This document shows positions 8,847 to 19,391 of a stretch of DNA of 64,000 nucleotides, piece by piece. The stretch is from Streptomyces sp. WAC08241 (GTDB taxonomy: Bacteria > Actinomycetota > Actinomycetes > Streptomycetales > Streptomycetaceae). The notes below the pieces were generated by a model. It ran no database searches and was not told the DNA's origin. It was given only the letters and a program-made list of their open reading frames with translations. The stretch covers positions 2,356,001 to 2,420,000 of the forward strand of contig CP042279.1 in the NCBI GenBank assembly GCA_007858575.1, given 5' to 3'. The position numbers and the translations under genes are program-made. Position 1 is the stretch's first letter. Every line of letters begins with the position of its first letter.

Positions 8847-8922
8847 GTCGCGACCGGGCCAGGGTGCGGCGGTGAAGTGGATCAGGTCCGTTCCGTTCCC
8901 GGCCCCGTCCTCCCGTGCCCCG

Positions 8923-10402
8923 TCAGCTCAGCAGGGTCGGCGTCGCGGCCGTCAGGACTCCGGCGATCCTGTCCCAGGTCTCCCCGTCGCGGGGCAGCGG
9001 GGCAGGGTCCGGCCGGTGCCCGTGCCCCACGCGCCGGCCAGGGCGACGGGGTCGGAGCCGGTGGCGGCGCCCGCCGCGAGGGCGGCCGCGCCGAGGGCGA
9101 CGAGTTCGCCGGCGGCGGGGACGACCAGGGGCGGCCGGAGAGCCTGCGGACGGTGTCGGTCCAGGCCCGGCCGCGCGCGCCGCCCCCGACCAGGCGCAGC
9201 GGACGGTCCCGTACGTCCGGTGCGGCCGGGTCGAGTCCGCAGGCGGCGAGGAGTTCGTCCAGGGCGCGCAGGACGGTGAAGGCAGCGCCCTCGTAGGCGG
9301 CGCCGAGGACCGCCCGGGGGTCCGTGCCGTGCCGGAGGCCGGTGACGAGTCCGGAGGCGTGCGGGAGGTCGGGGTGCGTTCGCCGTCGAGGTACGGCAGG
9401 ACGACAACCCCGGCGCCGGGCACGGCGTCCTCCCGGTCCAGGCCGAGGAGCGCGGCGAACCGGTCGACGGCGAGGGTGCAGTTGAGCGTGCAGCCGAGCG
9501 GGAGGTACGTGCCGCCGCCGTCGGTGGCGGCGAAGCCGGCGAGCCCCGGGGCGGTGGGGCGGGTGCGGGTGGCGGCGAAGACCGTGCCGGAGGTGCCGAG
9601 GCTGACGACGGGGTGGTCGAGCAGGCCCGCGCCGCCGAGGCCGAGCCCGACGGCGGCGGCCATGTTGTCGCCGGTCCCGGCGGCGACGGCGACCGCGCGG
9701 GCAGCCCGAGGGCCTCGGCGGCGGCCGGGGCGAGGGTGCCCGCGCGGGTGGCGCCGGTGGGGGCGACGGCGGGCAGCAGGGCCGGGTCGAGGCCGACGAG
9801 GTCGAGGACCTCCGGGTCGTAGGCGCCGGTGGCGGTCCCGTACCAGCAGGTCCCGGAGGCGTCCCCGGGGTCGGTCACGGCGGTCCCCGAGAGGCGTTCG
9901 GTGAGGTGGTCGTGCGGGAGGCGGACGCCGGTGGCCGCGGCGGCCCGCTCGGGTTCGTGCTCGCGCAGCCACTGCCACTTGGCCGCGGTCATGGAGGCCA
10001 CGGGGACGGATCCCGTCCGGGCCGTCCAGGCCTCCGGTCCGCCGAGGCGGGCGGCGAGGGCGGCGGCCTGGGGCGCGGAGCGGGTGTCGTTCCAGAGCAG
10101 CGCGGGCCGCAGGGGCGTCCGCCGGGGCCGAGGGTGACGAGGCCGTGCTGCTGGCCCGCGACCGCGATGCCGGTGACGGACGCGGCGGGGACGCCCGCGT
10201 CCCGTACGGCCGAGCGGACTGCGGTGACGAGCGCCGTCCACCACTCCCCCGGGTCGCTCTCGCGCGCCCCGGCGGTTCCGGTGACGGTGTGTGGGGCGCG
10301 GCCGACGGCGAGGAGCTCGCCGGTGTCGGCGTCGACGGCGGCGGCCTTGGTGGACTGCGTGGAGCTGTCCACGCCGATCACGACGGAGCGGCTCGCGGGC
10401 AC
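8923..10402 (-). CDS. xylB: Xylulokinase
   Basis: GTG at 10400-10402. Xylulokinase phosphorylates D-xylulose to xylulose 5-phosphate, after xylose isomerase. The FGGY signatures are clear: N-terminal phosphate loop [32 protein letters not shown] near residue 80, [48 protein letters not shown] and [12 protein letters not shown]. About 490 residues, the usual length. Breaks lie near 10125, 9705, 9380 and 9140. It is divergent from xylA across a 157-bp regulatory region. Downstream the hairpin at 8816-8846 probably ends transcription. Confidence 0.93.
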
Positions 10403-10437
10403 GCCCTCACCTCGTCTCGGTCTCGTCTCCCGGCGGT

Positions 10438-10464
10438 CGTCCCCGGAGACCGTCTCCGGGGACG
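10438..10464. promoter_or_regulatory. Perfect 13+13 bp palindrome in the xylB-xylA intergenic region
   Basis: CGTCCCCGGAGAC (10438-10450) and GTCTCCGGGGACG (10452-10464) are exact inverted repeats with a single-base centre. It lies 36 bp upstream of the xylB start. It could be an operator, or a hairpin in the xylB leader. Confidence 0.55.
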
Positions 10465-10494
10465 GGGTCTGGCGCGGCGGCGCCCCGTCCCGTA

Positions 10495-10515
10495 TTAGTT
10501 ATCTCAGAAAACAAA
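10495..10515. promoter_or_regulatory. Candidate ROK-type operator between xylB and xylA
   Basis: TTAGTT (10495-10500) and AACAAA (10510-10515) form an imperfect inverted repeat (5 of 6) in the only AT-rich island of the intergenic region, 45 bp before xylA. AT-rich half-sites of this kind suit ROK repressors such as the one at 3996-5209. Inference from position and base composition only. Confidence 0.4.
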
Positions 10516-10559
10516 TCCGGTGGCCAGTCCCCGGACCGCGCACGAGAGAAGGACACACC

Positions 10560-11731
10560 ATGCCGGACCGCTTCTCCCCTCCCCGCGGACCGCTTCACCT
10601 TCGGCCTCTGGACCGTCGGCTGGCAGGGCCGCGACCCCTTCGGCGAGGCCACGCGGCCCGCCCTCGACCCCGTGGAGGCCGTCGAGCGGCTCGCCGGGCT
10701 CGGCGCGTACGGCGTCACCTTCCACGACGACGACCTGATCCCCTTCGGTACGCCGGAGGCCGAGCGCGACGCGATCGTGAAGCACTTCCGGGCCGCCCTG
10801 GACTGCACGGGGCTCGCGGTGCCGATGGCCACCACGAACCTCTTCGCCCACCCCGTCTTCAAGGACGGCGCCTTCACCGCCAACGACCGGGACGTGCGCC
10901 GCTTCGCCCTGCGCAAGACCCTGCGGAACATCGACCTCGCCGTCGAGCTCGGCGCCGGCGTCTACGTGGCGTGGGGCGGCCGGGAGGGCGCCGAGTCCGG
11001 CGCGGCGAAGGACGTGCGGGTCGCGCTCGACCGGATGAAGGAGGCCTTCGACCTGCTCGGCCAGTACGTCACCGAGCAGGGCTACGACCTGCGCTTCGCG
11101 ATCGAGCCCAAGCCGAACGAGCCGCGCGGCGACATCCTGCTCCCCCACGGATCGGACACGCGCTCGCCTTCATCGAGCGCCTGGAGCACCCGGAGCTCGT
11201 CGGCGTGAACCCGGAGACCGGGCACGAGCAGATGGCCGGCCTCAACTTCCCGCACGGCATCGCGCAGGCGCTGTGGGTGGGCAAGCTGTTCCACATCGAC
11301 CTCAACGGCCAGTCGGGCATCAAGTACGACCAGGACCTCCGCTTCGGGCGGGCGACCTGCGCCAGGCGTTCTGGCTGGTGGACCTCCTGGAGACGGCCGG
11401 GTACGAGGGACCGCGCCACTTCGACTTCAAGCCGGTGCGCACGGACGGCGCCGACGGGGTGTGGGAGTCCGCGAAGAACTGCATGCGCAACTACCTGATC
11501 CTGAAGGAGCGTTCGGCCGCCTTCCGGGCCGACCCGGACGTCGTGGCGGCGCTCGACGCCTCCCGGCTGCCCGAGCTCGCCGTGCCCACGGCCGCCGACG
11601 GCCTCGCCGGGCTGCTCGCCGACCCGACGGCGTACGAGACGTTCGACGCGGACGCGGCGGCGGCGCGCTCGATGGCCTTCGAGCGCCTCGACCAACTGGC
11701 CCTGGAGCACCTCCTCGGGGTGCGCCGGTAG
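10560..11731 (+). CDS. xylA: Xylose isomerase
   Basis: ATG at 10560 with GAGAAGGA upstream. It converts D-xylose to D-xylulose (also glucose to fructose). It is the class I actinobacterial enzyme, about 388 residues. Recognisable active-site blocks are [31 protein letters not shown] (catalytic His54 region), [13 protein letters not shown], the metal ligands in [13 protein letters not shown] (Glu181), [18 protein letters not shown] (Glu217, His220), LFHIDLNGQ and [12 protein letters not shown] (metal Asp). Frame breaks: near 10585 (a net shift opposite in sign to most), 11150 and 11350. It is divergent from xylB, and a palindrome at 11738-11753 follows the stop. Confidence 0.95.
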
Positions 11732-11737
11732 GCGCGC

Positions 11738-11753
11738 GGCGCCGGCCGGCGCC
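11738..11753. terminator. GC-rich palindrome after xylA
   Basis: A perfect 16-bp palindrome, GGCGCCGG with its complement, starts 7 bases after the xylA stop and is followed by more GGCG/CGCC repeats. There is no U-run, as is usual for Streptomyces terminators. Confidence 0.45.
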
Positions 11754-11835
11754 CGGCGGCGCCCTTCGCCGGACCGCGGATGCCAGACTGAGGACCGCGT
11801 CAGACCCCGCGCCGAGCCGCCCCCGAGGAACCGTG

Positions 11836-12557
11836 ATGCGTGTCGCCCTCTTCGTCACCTGCGTCAACGACGCCGTCTTCCCCTCGACGGGCGTGGCCAC
11901 GGTCCGGCTGCTCGAACGCCTGGGCGTGGAGGTCGACTTCCCGGCCGCGCAGACCTGCTGCGGGCAGCCGCAGTTCAACACCGGCTACCGCGAGGAGACC
12001 GTTCCCTCGTGCGGCGCACGGTGCGGGCCTTCGAGGCGTACGACCACGTCGTCGTCCCGTCCGGTTCGTGCGCGGCCATGGTCCGGCAGCACTACGGCCC
12101 GTTCGAGGCGCGGGTGCCGGGGCGGCGGACCTGGCGCCGCGCGTGCACGAGCTGACGGAGTTCCTGGTGGACGTGCTCGGCGTGACGGACGTGGGCGCGC
12201 ACTTCCCGCACCGGGTGACGTACCACCCCTCGTGTCACGGCCTGCGCCTGCTCGGGCTCGGGGAGCGGCCCCGGCGGCTCCTGGAGGCGGTGAAGGGCCT
12301 GGACCTGGTGGAGCTGCCGGGCGCGGAGGAGTGCTGCGGCTTCGGCGGCACCTTCGCGGTGAAGAACCCCGACGTGTCGGCGGCCATGGGCGCCGACAAG
12401 ATCGGGAACGCCCTGTCCACGGGCGCGGGGGTGCTGTGCGGCGCGGACAACTCCTGTCTGCTGCACCTGGGCGGCATGCTGAGCAGACGGGGGCGCGCTG
12501 CGCGCGCTGCACCTGGCGGAGATCCTGGCGAGCACGGAAGAGGAGCCCTGGCGATGA
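11836..12557 (+). CDS. lutA: Lactate utilization protein A, (Fe-S)-binding
   Basis: ATG at 11836 (GTG 11833 is in frame). LutA is a CCG-domain subunit of the LutABC complex, which oxidises L-lactate to pyruvate. The first CCG motif is AAQTCCGQPQFNTGY near residue 40, the second is LPGAEECCGFGGTFAVKNPD near 175. DNSCLLHLGGMLSR closes the second domain. About 240 residues, as usual. Breaks lie near 12010, 12115 and 12490. The stop overlaps the lutB start (ATGA, 12554-12557), so the genes are coupled. Confidence 0.93.
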
Positions 12558-13998
12558 GCGGCGACGAGAGGACGACCCCGCCGGGGTCCGGTCCGGCCTT
12601 CGTGGGGATGCCGGCCTTCCCGGAGGCGGCGCGGAAGGCGGTCGGCGACACGACCCTGCGGGCCAACCTCCGGCACGCGACCCGCACGATCCGGGACAAG
12701 CGGGCGCGGGCGGTGGCCGAGCTGGACGACTGGGCCGCCCTGCGCGAGGCGGGGAAGCGGATCAAGGACGAGACGCTCCGCCACCTGGACACGCACCTCC
12801 TCCGGTTGGAGGAGGCGGTGACGGCGGCGGGCGGGACCGTGCACTGGGCGGGGACGCGGCCGAGGCGAACTGGATCGTCACCGACCTCGTACGGGCCACC
12901 GGCGAGCGCGAGGTCGTGAAGGTCAAGTCGATGGCCACGCAGGAGATCGGGCTCAACGAGCACCTGGCGGCCGAGGGGATCACCGCGTACGAGACGGACC
13001 TCGCGGAGCTGATCGTGCAGCTCGGCGAGGACCGGCCCTCGCACATCCTGGTCCCGGCCATCCACCGCAACCGGGGCGAGATCCGCGACATCTTCCGCGA
13101 GAGGATGGGCAGTTGGGGCGTCCGGCGCCGGAGGGACTGGGCGACACTCCGGCCGAGCTTGCGGAGGCGGCCCGGCTGCACCTGCGGGAGAAGTTCCTGC
13201 GCGCCGAGGTCGGGATCTCCGGGGCGAACTTCATGGTCGCCGAGACCGGCACCCTGGTCGTGGTGGAGTCCGAGGCAACGGCCGCATGTGCCTGACCCTG
13301 CCCGAGACGCTGATCTCGGTCGTCGGCATCGAGAAGGTGGTGCCGACCTGGCGTGACCTGGAGGTCTTCCTCCAGACCCTGCCCCGCTCCTCCACGGCCG
13401 AGCGGATGAACCCGTACACGTCGATGTGGACCGGCACCACCGACGGCGACGGCCCTCGGCCTTCCACCTCGTCCTGCTCGACAACGGGCGCACCAAAGCC
13501 CTCGCCGACGAGGTGGGCGCCAGGCCCTGCGCTGCATCCGCTGCTCGGCCTGCCTGAACGTCTGCCCGGTGTACGAGCGGGCCGGCGGCCACGCGTACGG
13601 CTCGGTCTACCCCGGGCCCATCGGCGCGATCCTCACCCCGCAGCTCCGGGGCACGGCGAGCGAGGTCGACGCCTCCCTGCCGTACGCCTCCTCGCTCTGC
13701 GGCGCCTGTTACGAGGTGTGTCCGGTCGCCATCGACATCCCCGAGGTCCTCGTGCACCTGCGGGAAGGGTGGCGGAACAGGGCGGCCACCGCCTGGAGAG
13801 GGCCGCGGTCAGGGCCTCCGCCTGGGTCCTCGACCGTCCGGGCGTGCTGGCCGCCGGGGAGCGCCTCGCCTCCCGCACGCGCGCGCTGCATCCCCGGCGG
13901 GCGCCGGGGCCGGGGCCCGCCAGTGGGGCGAGAGCCGCGACCTGCCGGAGATGCCGGCCGAACCGTTCCGCGACTGGTGGAGGAAGAACCGCACATGA
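12554..13998 (+). CDS. lutB: Lactate utilization protein B, iron-sulfur subunit
   Basis: ATG at 12554 overlaps the lutA stop. LutB carries an N-terminal LUD domain ([59 protein letters not shown]) and C-terminal ferredoxin-type clusters. The first is [20 protein letters not shown], the second [19 protein letters not shown], giving two 4Fe-4S sites for electron transfer from lactate. About 480 residues. Frame breaks near 12855, 13125, 13275, 13455, 13530, 13785 and 13915 split it over all three frames, yet every conserved block is present, which argues for sequence error. It ends in RDWWRKNRT with an ATGA overlap to lutC. Confidence 0.93.
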
Positions 13999-14627
13999 CC
14001 GACTCACGCGCGCGCGTCCTCGCCCGGATCCGCACCGCCGTCGCGGACGCGGCCGAGCCGCCCGCCGTCGCCCGCGACTACCGGACGAGCCACACCGCCG
14101 AGGACCCGGCGGGCCTGCTCGACCTGCTCCACGAGAACCTCGTCGACTACCGGGCCCACGTCCACCGCACCGCCCCGGACGGCCTGGCCGCGCTGATCGC
14201 GCGGATCCTGACGGAGCGCGGCGCCCGCGGCGTCGTCGTCCCGCCCGGGCTGCCCGACGGCTGGCTCGCCGCCACGGAGGCCGTCCGGCGGACCGACGAA
14301 CCCCGCTGACCCCGTACGCACTGGACGGCGTCGACGCCGTGGTGACGGGGTGCGCGGTGGCGGTCGCCGAGACCGGCACGATCGTCCTCGACGGCGGCCC
14401 GGGGCAGGGCCGCCGCGCCTCACCCTCGTCCCCGACCTGCACCTGTGCGTGGTCCGGGCCCCGGAACAGGTCGTCGCCTCGGTCCCCGGGCGCTCCCCCG
14501 GCTCGATCCGACGCGCCCGCTGACCTGGATCTCGGGCCCGTCCGCGACGAGCGACATCGAACTCGACCGCGTCGAGGGCGTCCACGGGCCCCGGACGCTG
14601 GAGGTGATCCTGGTGACGGGACGCTGA
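13995..14627 (+). CDS. lutC: Lactate utilization protein C
   Basis: ATG at 13995 overlaps the lutB stop. LutC is the small LUD-domain subunit of the lactate oxidation complex. Visible blocks are [98 protein letters not shown] and a final [12 protein letters not shown]. About 213 residues, the normal length. Breaks lie near 14305, 14418 and 14490. It completes a coupled lutABC operon; the G/C inverted repeat just after the stop (14625-14650) may terminate it. Confidence 0.93.
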
Positions 14628-14760
14628 CGGGGCCCGACCGGCCCGTCCTTCCTCTCTCTTCTTCAAGTCACCGTGTCAGCAAGGAACTTCGGGGTAGCCG
14701 GGTGGTGGCCGGTCCGCCTCCGGATCAGCTCTCAAGGTGATCGTCCCGAAGGAGTGGAAC

Positions 14761-15018
14761 ATGACGACGCAGTACGACAACCGTCCCACCGGCCAGCGCA
14801 CCGCCGGGGCGAACGGCAATGTGCTGAGCATCATCGCGATCGTGCTGGGCGTGATCGCGATCATCTTCTTCCCGATCGTGTTCGGTGTGATCGGCGTGAT
14901 CCTCGCCGTCATCGCCAAGTTCGTCCGGCACGAGCGGCTGTCCACCGTCGCTCTCGTGGTCAGCGCGGCAGGCCTGGTCCTCGGCATGGTCCTCGGCGCC
15001 GTGGTCGCGAGCGCGTGA
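14761..15018 (+). CDS. Small membrane protein, DUF4190-like
   Basis: ATG at 14761 is preceded by AAGGAG at ideal spacing, so I prefer it to the in-frame GTG 24 bases earlier. 85 residues: a polar start (MTTQYDNRPTGQRTAGANGN) then two membrane helices, VLSIIAIVLGVIAIIFFPIV and LVVSAAGLVLGMVLGAVVA, separated by a short charged loop (AKFVRHERLS). The frame is intact. DUF4190-like proteins of this form are frequent in actinobacteria and have no known function. It is a single gene between lutC and a strong terminator. Confidence 0.75.
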   Translation: MTTQYDNRPTGQRTAGANGNVLSIIAIVLGVIAIIFFPIVFGVIGVILAVIAKFVRHERLSTVALVVSAAGLVLGMVLGAVVASA

Positions 15019-15054
15019 CCCGGCGGCCCGAGGGCCTGAACGTCTGAGGATCTG

Positions 15055-15131
15055 CATACGGAACCGTCCCGGACGGCGGCCGCGCCCCCTTACGAGCGGG
15101 GTACGACCACCGGCCGGGACGGTTCCGTATG
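15055..15131. terminator. Long inverted repeat between convergent genes
   Basis: CATACGGAACCGTCCCGG (15055-15072) and its exact complement (15114-15131) form an 18-bp perfect stem enclosing 41 bases. It lies 37 bases after the stop at 15018 and 30 before the stop at 15162 on the other strand, so it can terminate both transcripts. Confidence 0.8.
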
Positions 15132-15161
15132 CGCGCGCCCTGCCCGGCCGGCCGGGCCGGG

Positions 15162-17121
15162 TCAGCCGATCAGGTCCGGCGCGCGCAGCACCTCGGGCGG
15201 GACGCCCCAGGCGTCGACGAGGTCGGCGGCGAGGGGCGGACCTTGCGGCAGAGGTCGTTGACCTCGCGGGTGATCGCCTTGGAGCGCTGGACGGTCAGCC
15301 TGCCGTGCTCCATGAACCAGGCCCGGTCCGCCTCGATCGTCGAGAGGGCGAACAGGTCGCACAGCAGGCCGAGCGCCGCCTTGTTGCCGCCCTCGGGCAG
15401 CTCCCGCATCTTCTCGACGAACGCTTCGAGGACGAGGCGTTCGACGTGCGCGTGGGCGAGCGCGATGACGTGGTCCTGCACCTGCGAGAAGACGGCGCCG
15501 GGTCGCGCTTCTGGTCGATCCCGCGCTTGAGCCGCCGGGCGACGCCGGCGAGCATGTGCTCCTCGCGGTAGCGGACCATGGCGAGCTGGTACTCGGGGTC
15601 GAGCAGCCCGGCCTCCCGGTCCCACTCGTCGCCGCCCGGCAGCAGGTCGCGGACCCGTTCGAGCAGCTTGTGGGCCGAGGTGCGCTCCATGACCGTCTCG
15701 ACCGCGAGGCCGGTGACGTAGCGGACCGTGCCGAGCTGGTCGAGGTCCTCGAACTCGCTGGCGTGGTCGGTGAGGAGGCCCTTGGCGACGAGCTGGAGCA
15801 GGACGTGGTTGTCGCCCTCGAAGGTGGTGAAGACGTCGCTGTCGGCCTTGAGGGCGGCGAACCGGTTGACGGCGAGGTAGCCGGCGCCGCCGCACGCCTC
15901 GCGGCACTCCTGGACGGTCCGGGTGGCGTGCCAGGTGCCGAGCGCCTTGGTGCCGGCGGCCCGCGATTCGAGCCGGCGCCGGGCCAGGGGGTCGTCCTCG
16001 GTGCCGGAGAAGACCTCGTGGAGCTGCGCGCGGACGACGTCCTGCGCGAAGTGCAGCGCGTACGTGCGGGCGACGAGGGCAGCAGGCGGCGCTGGTGGAG
16101 TCCGTAGTCGAGGAGGAGCTGCTCCTCCGCTCCCGGGTTCGCCTCGAACTGCCTGCGCCGCACGGCGTACTTCACGGCGATCGCCAGGGCGACCTTGGCG
16201 ACGTTGACCCCGGCGCCGCCGACGCTGACCCGGCCCTGGACCAGCGTGCCGAGCATGGTGAAGAAGCGCCGGTTCGGGTTCTCGATCGGGCTCGTGTAGA
16301 CGCCTTCGGGGGTGACGTCGGCGAACCGGTTGAGCAGCGCCTCGCGCGGCACCCGTACGCCGTCGAACCGGATGCGGCCGTTGTCGACGCCGTTGAGGCC
16401 CATCTTGCGTCCGTCGTCCTCGATGCGGACGCCGGGCACGACCCGGCCGCCGGACCGGAGCGGCACGAGGAACGCGTGCACGCCCTCGGACGTGCTGTCC
16501 ACCTCCAACTGGGCGAAGACGACGGCCAGTTCGGCGTGGCGGGCGGCGTTGCCGATGTAGTCCTTGCGCGCCCCGTCGTCGGGGGTGGTGAGGACGAACT
16601 CCTGAGTCCCGGCGTCGTACCTGGCGACGGTGCCGAGCGCCTGGACGTTGGAGCCGTGGCCGCTCTCGGTCATCGCGAAGCAGCCCATCAGGCGCCCGGT
16701 GATCAGGTCCGGCAGATGGGCCGTGTGGTGGCGCTCGGTGCCCAGGTGCAGGATCGCGCCGCCGAAGAGCCCGAACTGCACGCCGCTCTTCACCAGGACC
16801 GACAGGTCGCCGAAGGCCAGCGTCTCGAACGCGGCGATCGAGGCCCCGACGTCACCGCCCCCGCCGTACTCGCGCGGGAAGCCCATGCCGGTCTGCCCCG
16901 TCGCGGCCATCGCGACCACGATCTCGCGCACCCGTTCGCGGAACGCGTCGATGCCGAGTTTCCTCGGCCTCCTCCAACACGGAGGAGTGCGTCACCAGGT
17001 TGGTCCGGACGAGGTCGCGGATCCCGGCGTACTCGCCGTCGAGCACCCCGGCCAGGGCCGGGACGTCGATCTCGGGCTGTACGTAGCCGCTTGCGGGGGT
17101 GGTTGCGTTGCTGGTGGCCAT
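15162..17121 (-). CDS. Acyl-CoA oxidase/dehydrogenase family protein
   Basis: ATG at 17119-17121; about 653 residues, the length of acyl-CoA oxidases rather than dehydrogenases (about 390). These flavoenzymes introduce the 2,3-double bond into acyl-CoA and, as oxidases, pass electrons to O2. Recognisable parts are GMGFPREYGGGGDVGASIAA, GCFAMTESGHGSNVQALGTV (FAD-binding loop), DYIGNAARHAELAVVFAQL, KMGLNGVDNGRIRFDGVRV, ECREACGGAGYLAVNRFAAL and FTTFEGDNHVLLQLVAKGL (catalytic Glu region). The C-terminal oxidase domain (AFVEKMRELPEGGNKAALGL) is also present. Breaks lie near 16975, 16080, 15505 and 15235. It has no obvious partner nearby. Confidence 0.9.
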
Positions 17122-17200
17122 GCACCTTCGCTACCCCGGGCCGGGAGGGTCAAGCGGGGCGATCGGGTGGCGGTCCCGGCCGTGTTCCGCCGGACGGTTC

Positions 17201-18352
17201 TCAGGGCACGTGGAACTGCGGGCCGTAGGTCTCCGAGGTGCCGGGGATCGGCATCTCCATGAGTTCCACGGCGGGCGGCTCCAGCCTGCGCATGGCGCGC
17301 ACCGCCGCGGTCAGGCTGTTCGCGTCCGTGTCGGCCCACGCGGTGTCGAGCGACTCCAGCATGCGGGCGTACGCGTCGTCGAAGGAGTCGAGGAGCCGCC
17401 GGGCCTCGTCGGCGGGGCGTCCCAGCCGCCGGCCGGGACCCTGGCCATGGGCCGGGTGTCGGGAAAGGGCACGGCGGCGCCGGTGTACTGCCAGCCGCCG
17501 CCCTCCTCGCGCAGTTCACGGCCGTGGTAGATCTCGGCGAACGCGTAGTAGTGGGCCACGTGGTCGTCTCCCGGCGCGTCCGCGGGCGAGGAGGAGGTGC
17601 CCTCGCCCTGTTCGCGGATGACGTCGATGACGTGCTCGACGTCGTCGAGCGTCCCGACCGGCACGAGCTCGTCCTCGCCGATCCGCTCCCGCAACTGCCG
17701 GGCCGTGGACAGCTCGGGGCGGCCGACCGGAACGTCCTCAGGAGTTCCTCGTAGAAGAGGCCGATGCTGAGCGAGTCGCCGTCCCGGTCGGCGAGGGGCG
17801 CGGCGGGGGCCTCGACGGCCATCATCACGTCGTGCACGAACGGCTTGGTCAGCCCCGACAGGTAGACGGTGAGGCCGGGTGCACCCCGCCGGGCAGCGGG
17901 CCGGGGTAGACGGGCGCCGCCGACTTCAGGGCGGGTCGGCCGCCCACCGCCGCGAGCAGGTTGCAGACCACTCCGAGGTGGTACATCTCGTCGAGGAGGA
18001 CGCGCCGGACGAGCTGGGCGGCCCGGCTCCTGCGGTCCTTGATCGACCACCAGCCGCACAGGTAGGGCGGGATGGTGGAGAGCTCGATCCCGACGGCCAC
18101 CTGGAGGGCCGACCGGAGCCAGTCGTCGCGGCGGTTCCCCAGGGGGACGGCGAGCAGGCGTCCCACCGTTCCGCGCTCGGGGGCGAGAGGCCCTGCCGGC
18201 GCCGGCCGGCCCGAGGCGTGGGCGGTGGCGGAGGCCGCCACCGGCGCGGTGGCCGCCAGGGCGGCGGACGCCAGGGCGGCGGACGCCAGGAAGCCGCGGC
18301 GTCCGAGCGGGGCGGCCTCCGGTCCCCCGGGGGCTCTGTTCGTCTCCGTCAC
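17201..18352 (-). CDS. Tat-exported ferritin-like protein (PF12902 type)
   Basis: GTG at 18350-18352. The N-terminus carries a twin-arginine signal, LGRRGFLASAALASAALAAT, with an Ala-rich cleavage region, so the protein is exported folded. The ferritin-like domain has typical metal-ligand segments ALQVAVGIELSTIPPYL and RRVLLDEMYHLGVVCNLLAA (Glu, and Glu-x-x-His). A second half contains YAFAEIYHGRELREE and ends ETYGPQFHVP. About 383 residues, as in relatives of VioB and the iminophenyl-pyruvate dimer synthases of violacein-type pathways. Free-standing Tat homologues like this one have no known substrate. Breaks lie near 17880, 17730, 17425 and 17410. The upstream VTT gene and an iron box at 19283-19301 suggest iron control. 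Confidence 0.82.
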
Positions 18353-18598
18353 CGCAGCCTCCGCGATCGCTCCGCACGGGTAGGCCCGTGGGTCGGGCAG
18401 CCACTGACGATCATGAAGCTAACAGCAGAGGCCCTCGCGCCCGGGCGCACGGACCGCGTGGCGCGTCCCGTCCTTCGTCGGCTCCGTCGGATCCATCGGC
18501 TTCGGCGGGTCCGGGGGCGGTCGCACGCGGAACGCCTTCCTGCGGGCCGGGCGACGGGGCGGTCGCGCGCGGAGGCACGGGGCCCCGCGCCTCCCGGC

Positions 18599-19079
18599 TC
18601 AGGCCTCTTCGGCCGCGGCCTCGCCGGGGACCGGGCGGCCCTGCGCCTGCGGTACGCCACCGTGCCGCAGAGCGCCAGGAGGAGGACGGCGACGGCGGTG
18701 ATCCCGAGCGCCGTCTGCTCGGCGAACAGCCTTCCCAGTACTTCCAGGAGCCCGATCCCGGCGGTCGCGTAGATCAGCGCCCAGGCCGCTCCCCCCACGA
18801 ACAGGGCGGGAGGTAGCGCGACAGGGGCATGCGCAGGGTGCCCGCGAGGAAGTTGGCGGCGGTCTGGAAGCCGACGGTCAGGAAGGAGACGGCCACCACC
18901 GGGGCGCCCCACCGCTGGATCGCCCGTTCCGCGCGCAGGAACTTGGCCGAGGAGATCCGTCCGGCGAGCCTGCTGCGCCGGGCTCCGGCGCCGGTGAGCC
19001 AGCCGACGGCGAACGTCCCTCCGGCGCGCAGGAGGACGATGGCGTACAGCGCGGCGGCCGTGAGCGCGATCTTATCCAC
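18599..19079 (-). CDS. VTT/DedA-like membrane protein
   Basis: GTG at 19077-19079; about 160 residues. MDKIALTAAALYAIVLLRAG starts the first helix. The conserved core RAERAIQRWGAPVVAVSFLT, VGFQTAANFLAGTLRMPLSR, then ALFVGGAAWALIYATAGIG matches the SNARE-associated/VTT (DedA) family, which includes lipid scramblase-like proteins. One base is missing near 18805. After YRRRR a second slip near 18650 probably gives the end PGEAAAEEA with a stop at 18599-18601; without it the frame runs, implausibly Arg-rich, into the next gene. The 246 bases between this gene and the ferritin-like start (18353-18598) hold no other gene. Confidence 0.7.
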
Positions 19080-19282
19080 GGCGCTCCGCCCCGCGTCCCG
19101 GACCGGGACGGACGTCTTCCGTCACCCGTTCCGAAGGGTCCGGCCCGGCGGGCCGGCGACGGGCGCGTGCCCGGTCTCCGTCTTTCACCTGGGATCCGCC
19201 CCTGCCCGTTCCGTCTCCTGCGTCTGTGCCGTGGCGGCCCCGGAAGCCGAGCCCGGCGCCGAGCCGGGTCCGTCCGGCATGG

Positions 19283-19301
19283 CAAGGTTAACCTAACCGA
19301 A
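19283..19301. promoter_or_regulatory. Probable iron box (DmdR1/IdeR site)
   Basis: CAAGGTTAACCTAACCGAA matches the 19-bp actinobacterial iron-box consensus TTAGGTTAGSCTAACCTAA at 15 positions, with both AGGTTA and CTAACC cores intact. It is about 204 bp upstream of the VTT start, in a 312-bp region (19080-19391) with no convincing gene. It would place the VTT and ferritin-like genes under iron-dependent repression. Confidence 0.55.
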
Positions 19302-19391
19302 CGCCCGTGCATCGGGTACAGGGCCGGACTCCGGACAGGAGGACCTGTGCTTCCGGCGCCCCTGGTGGGCGGGGTGAGGTGACGGTGGGGG

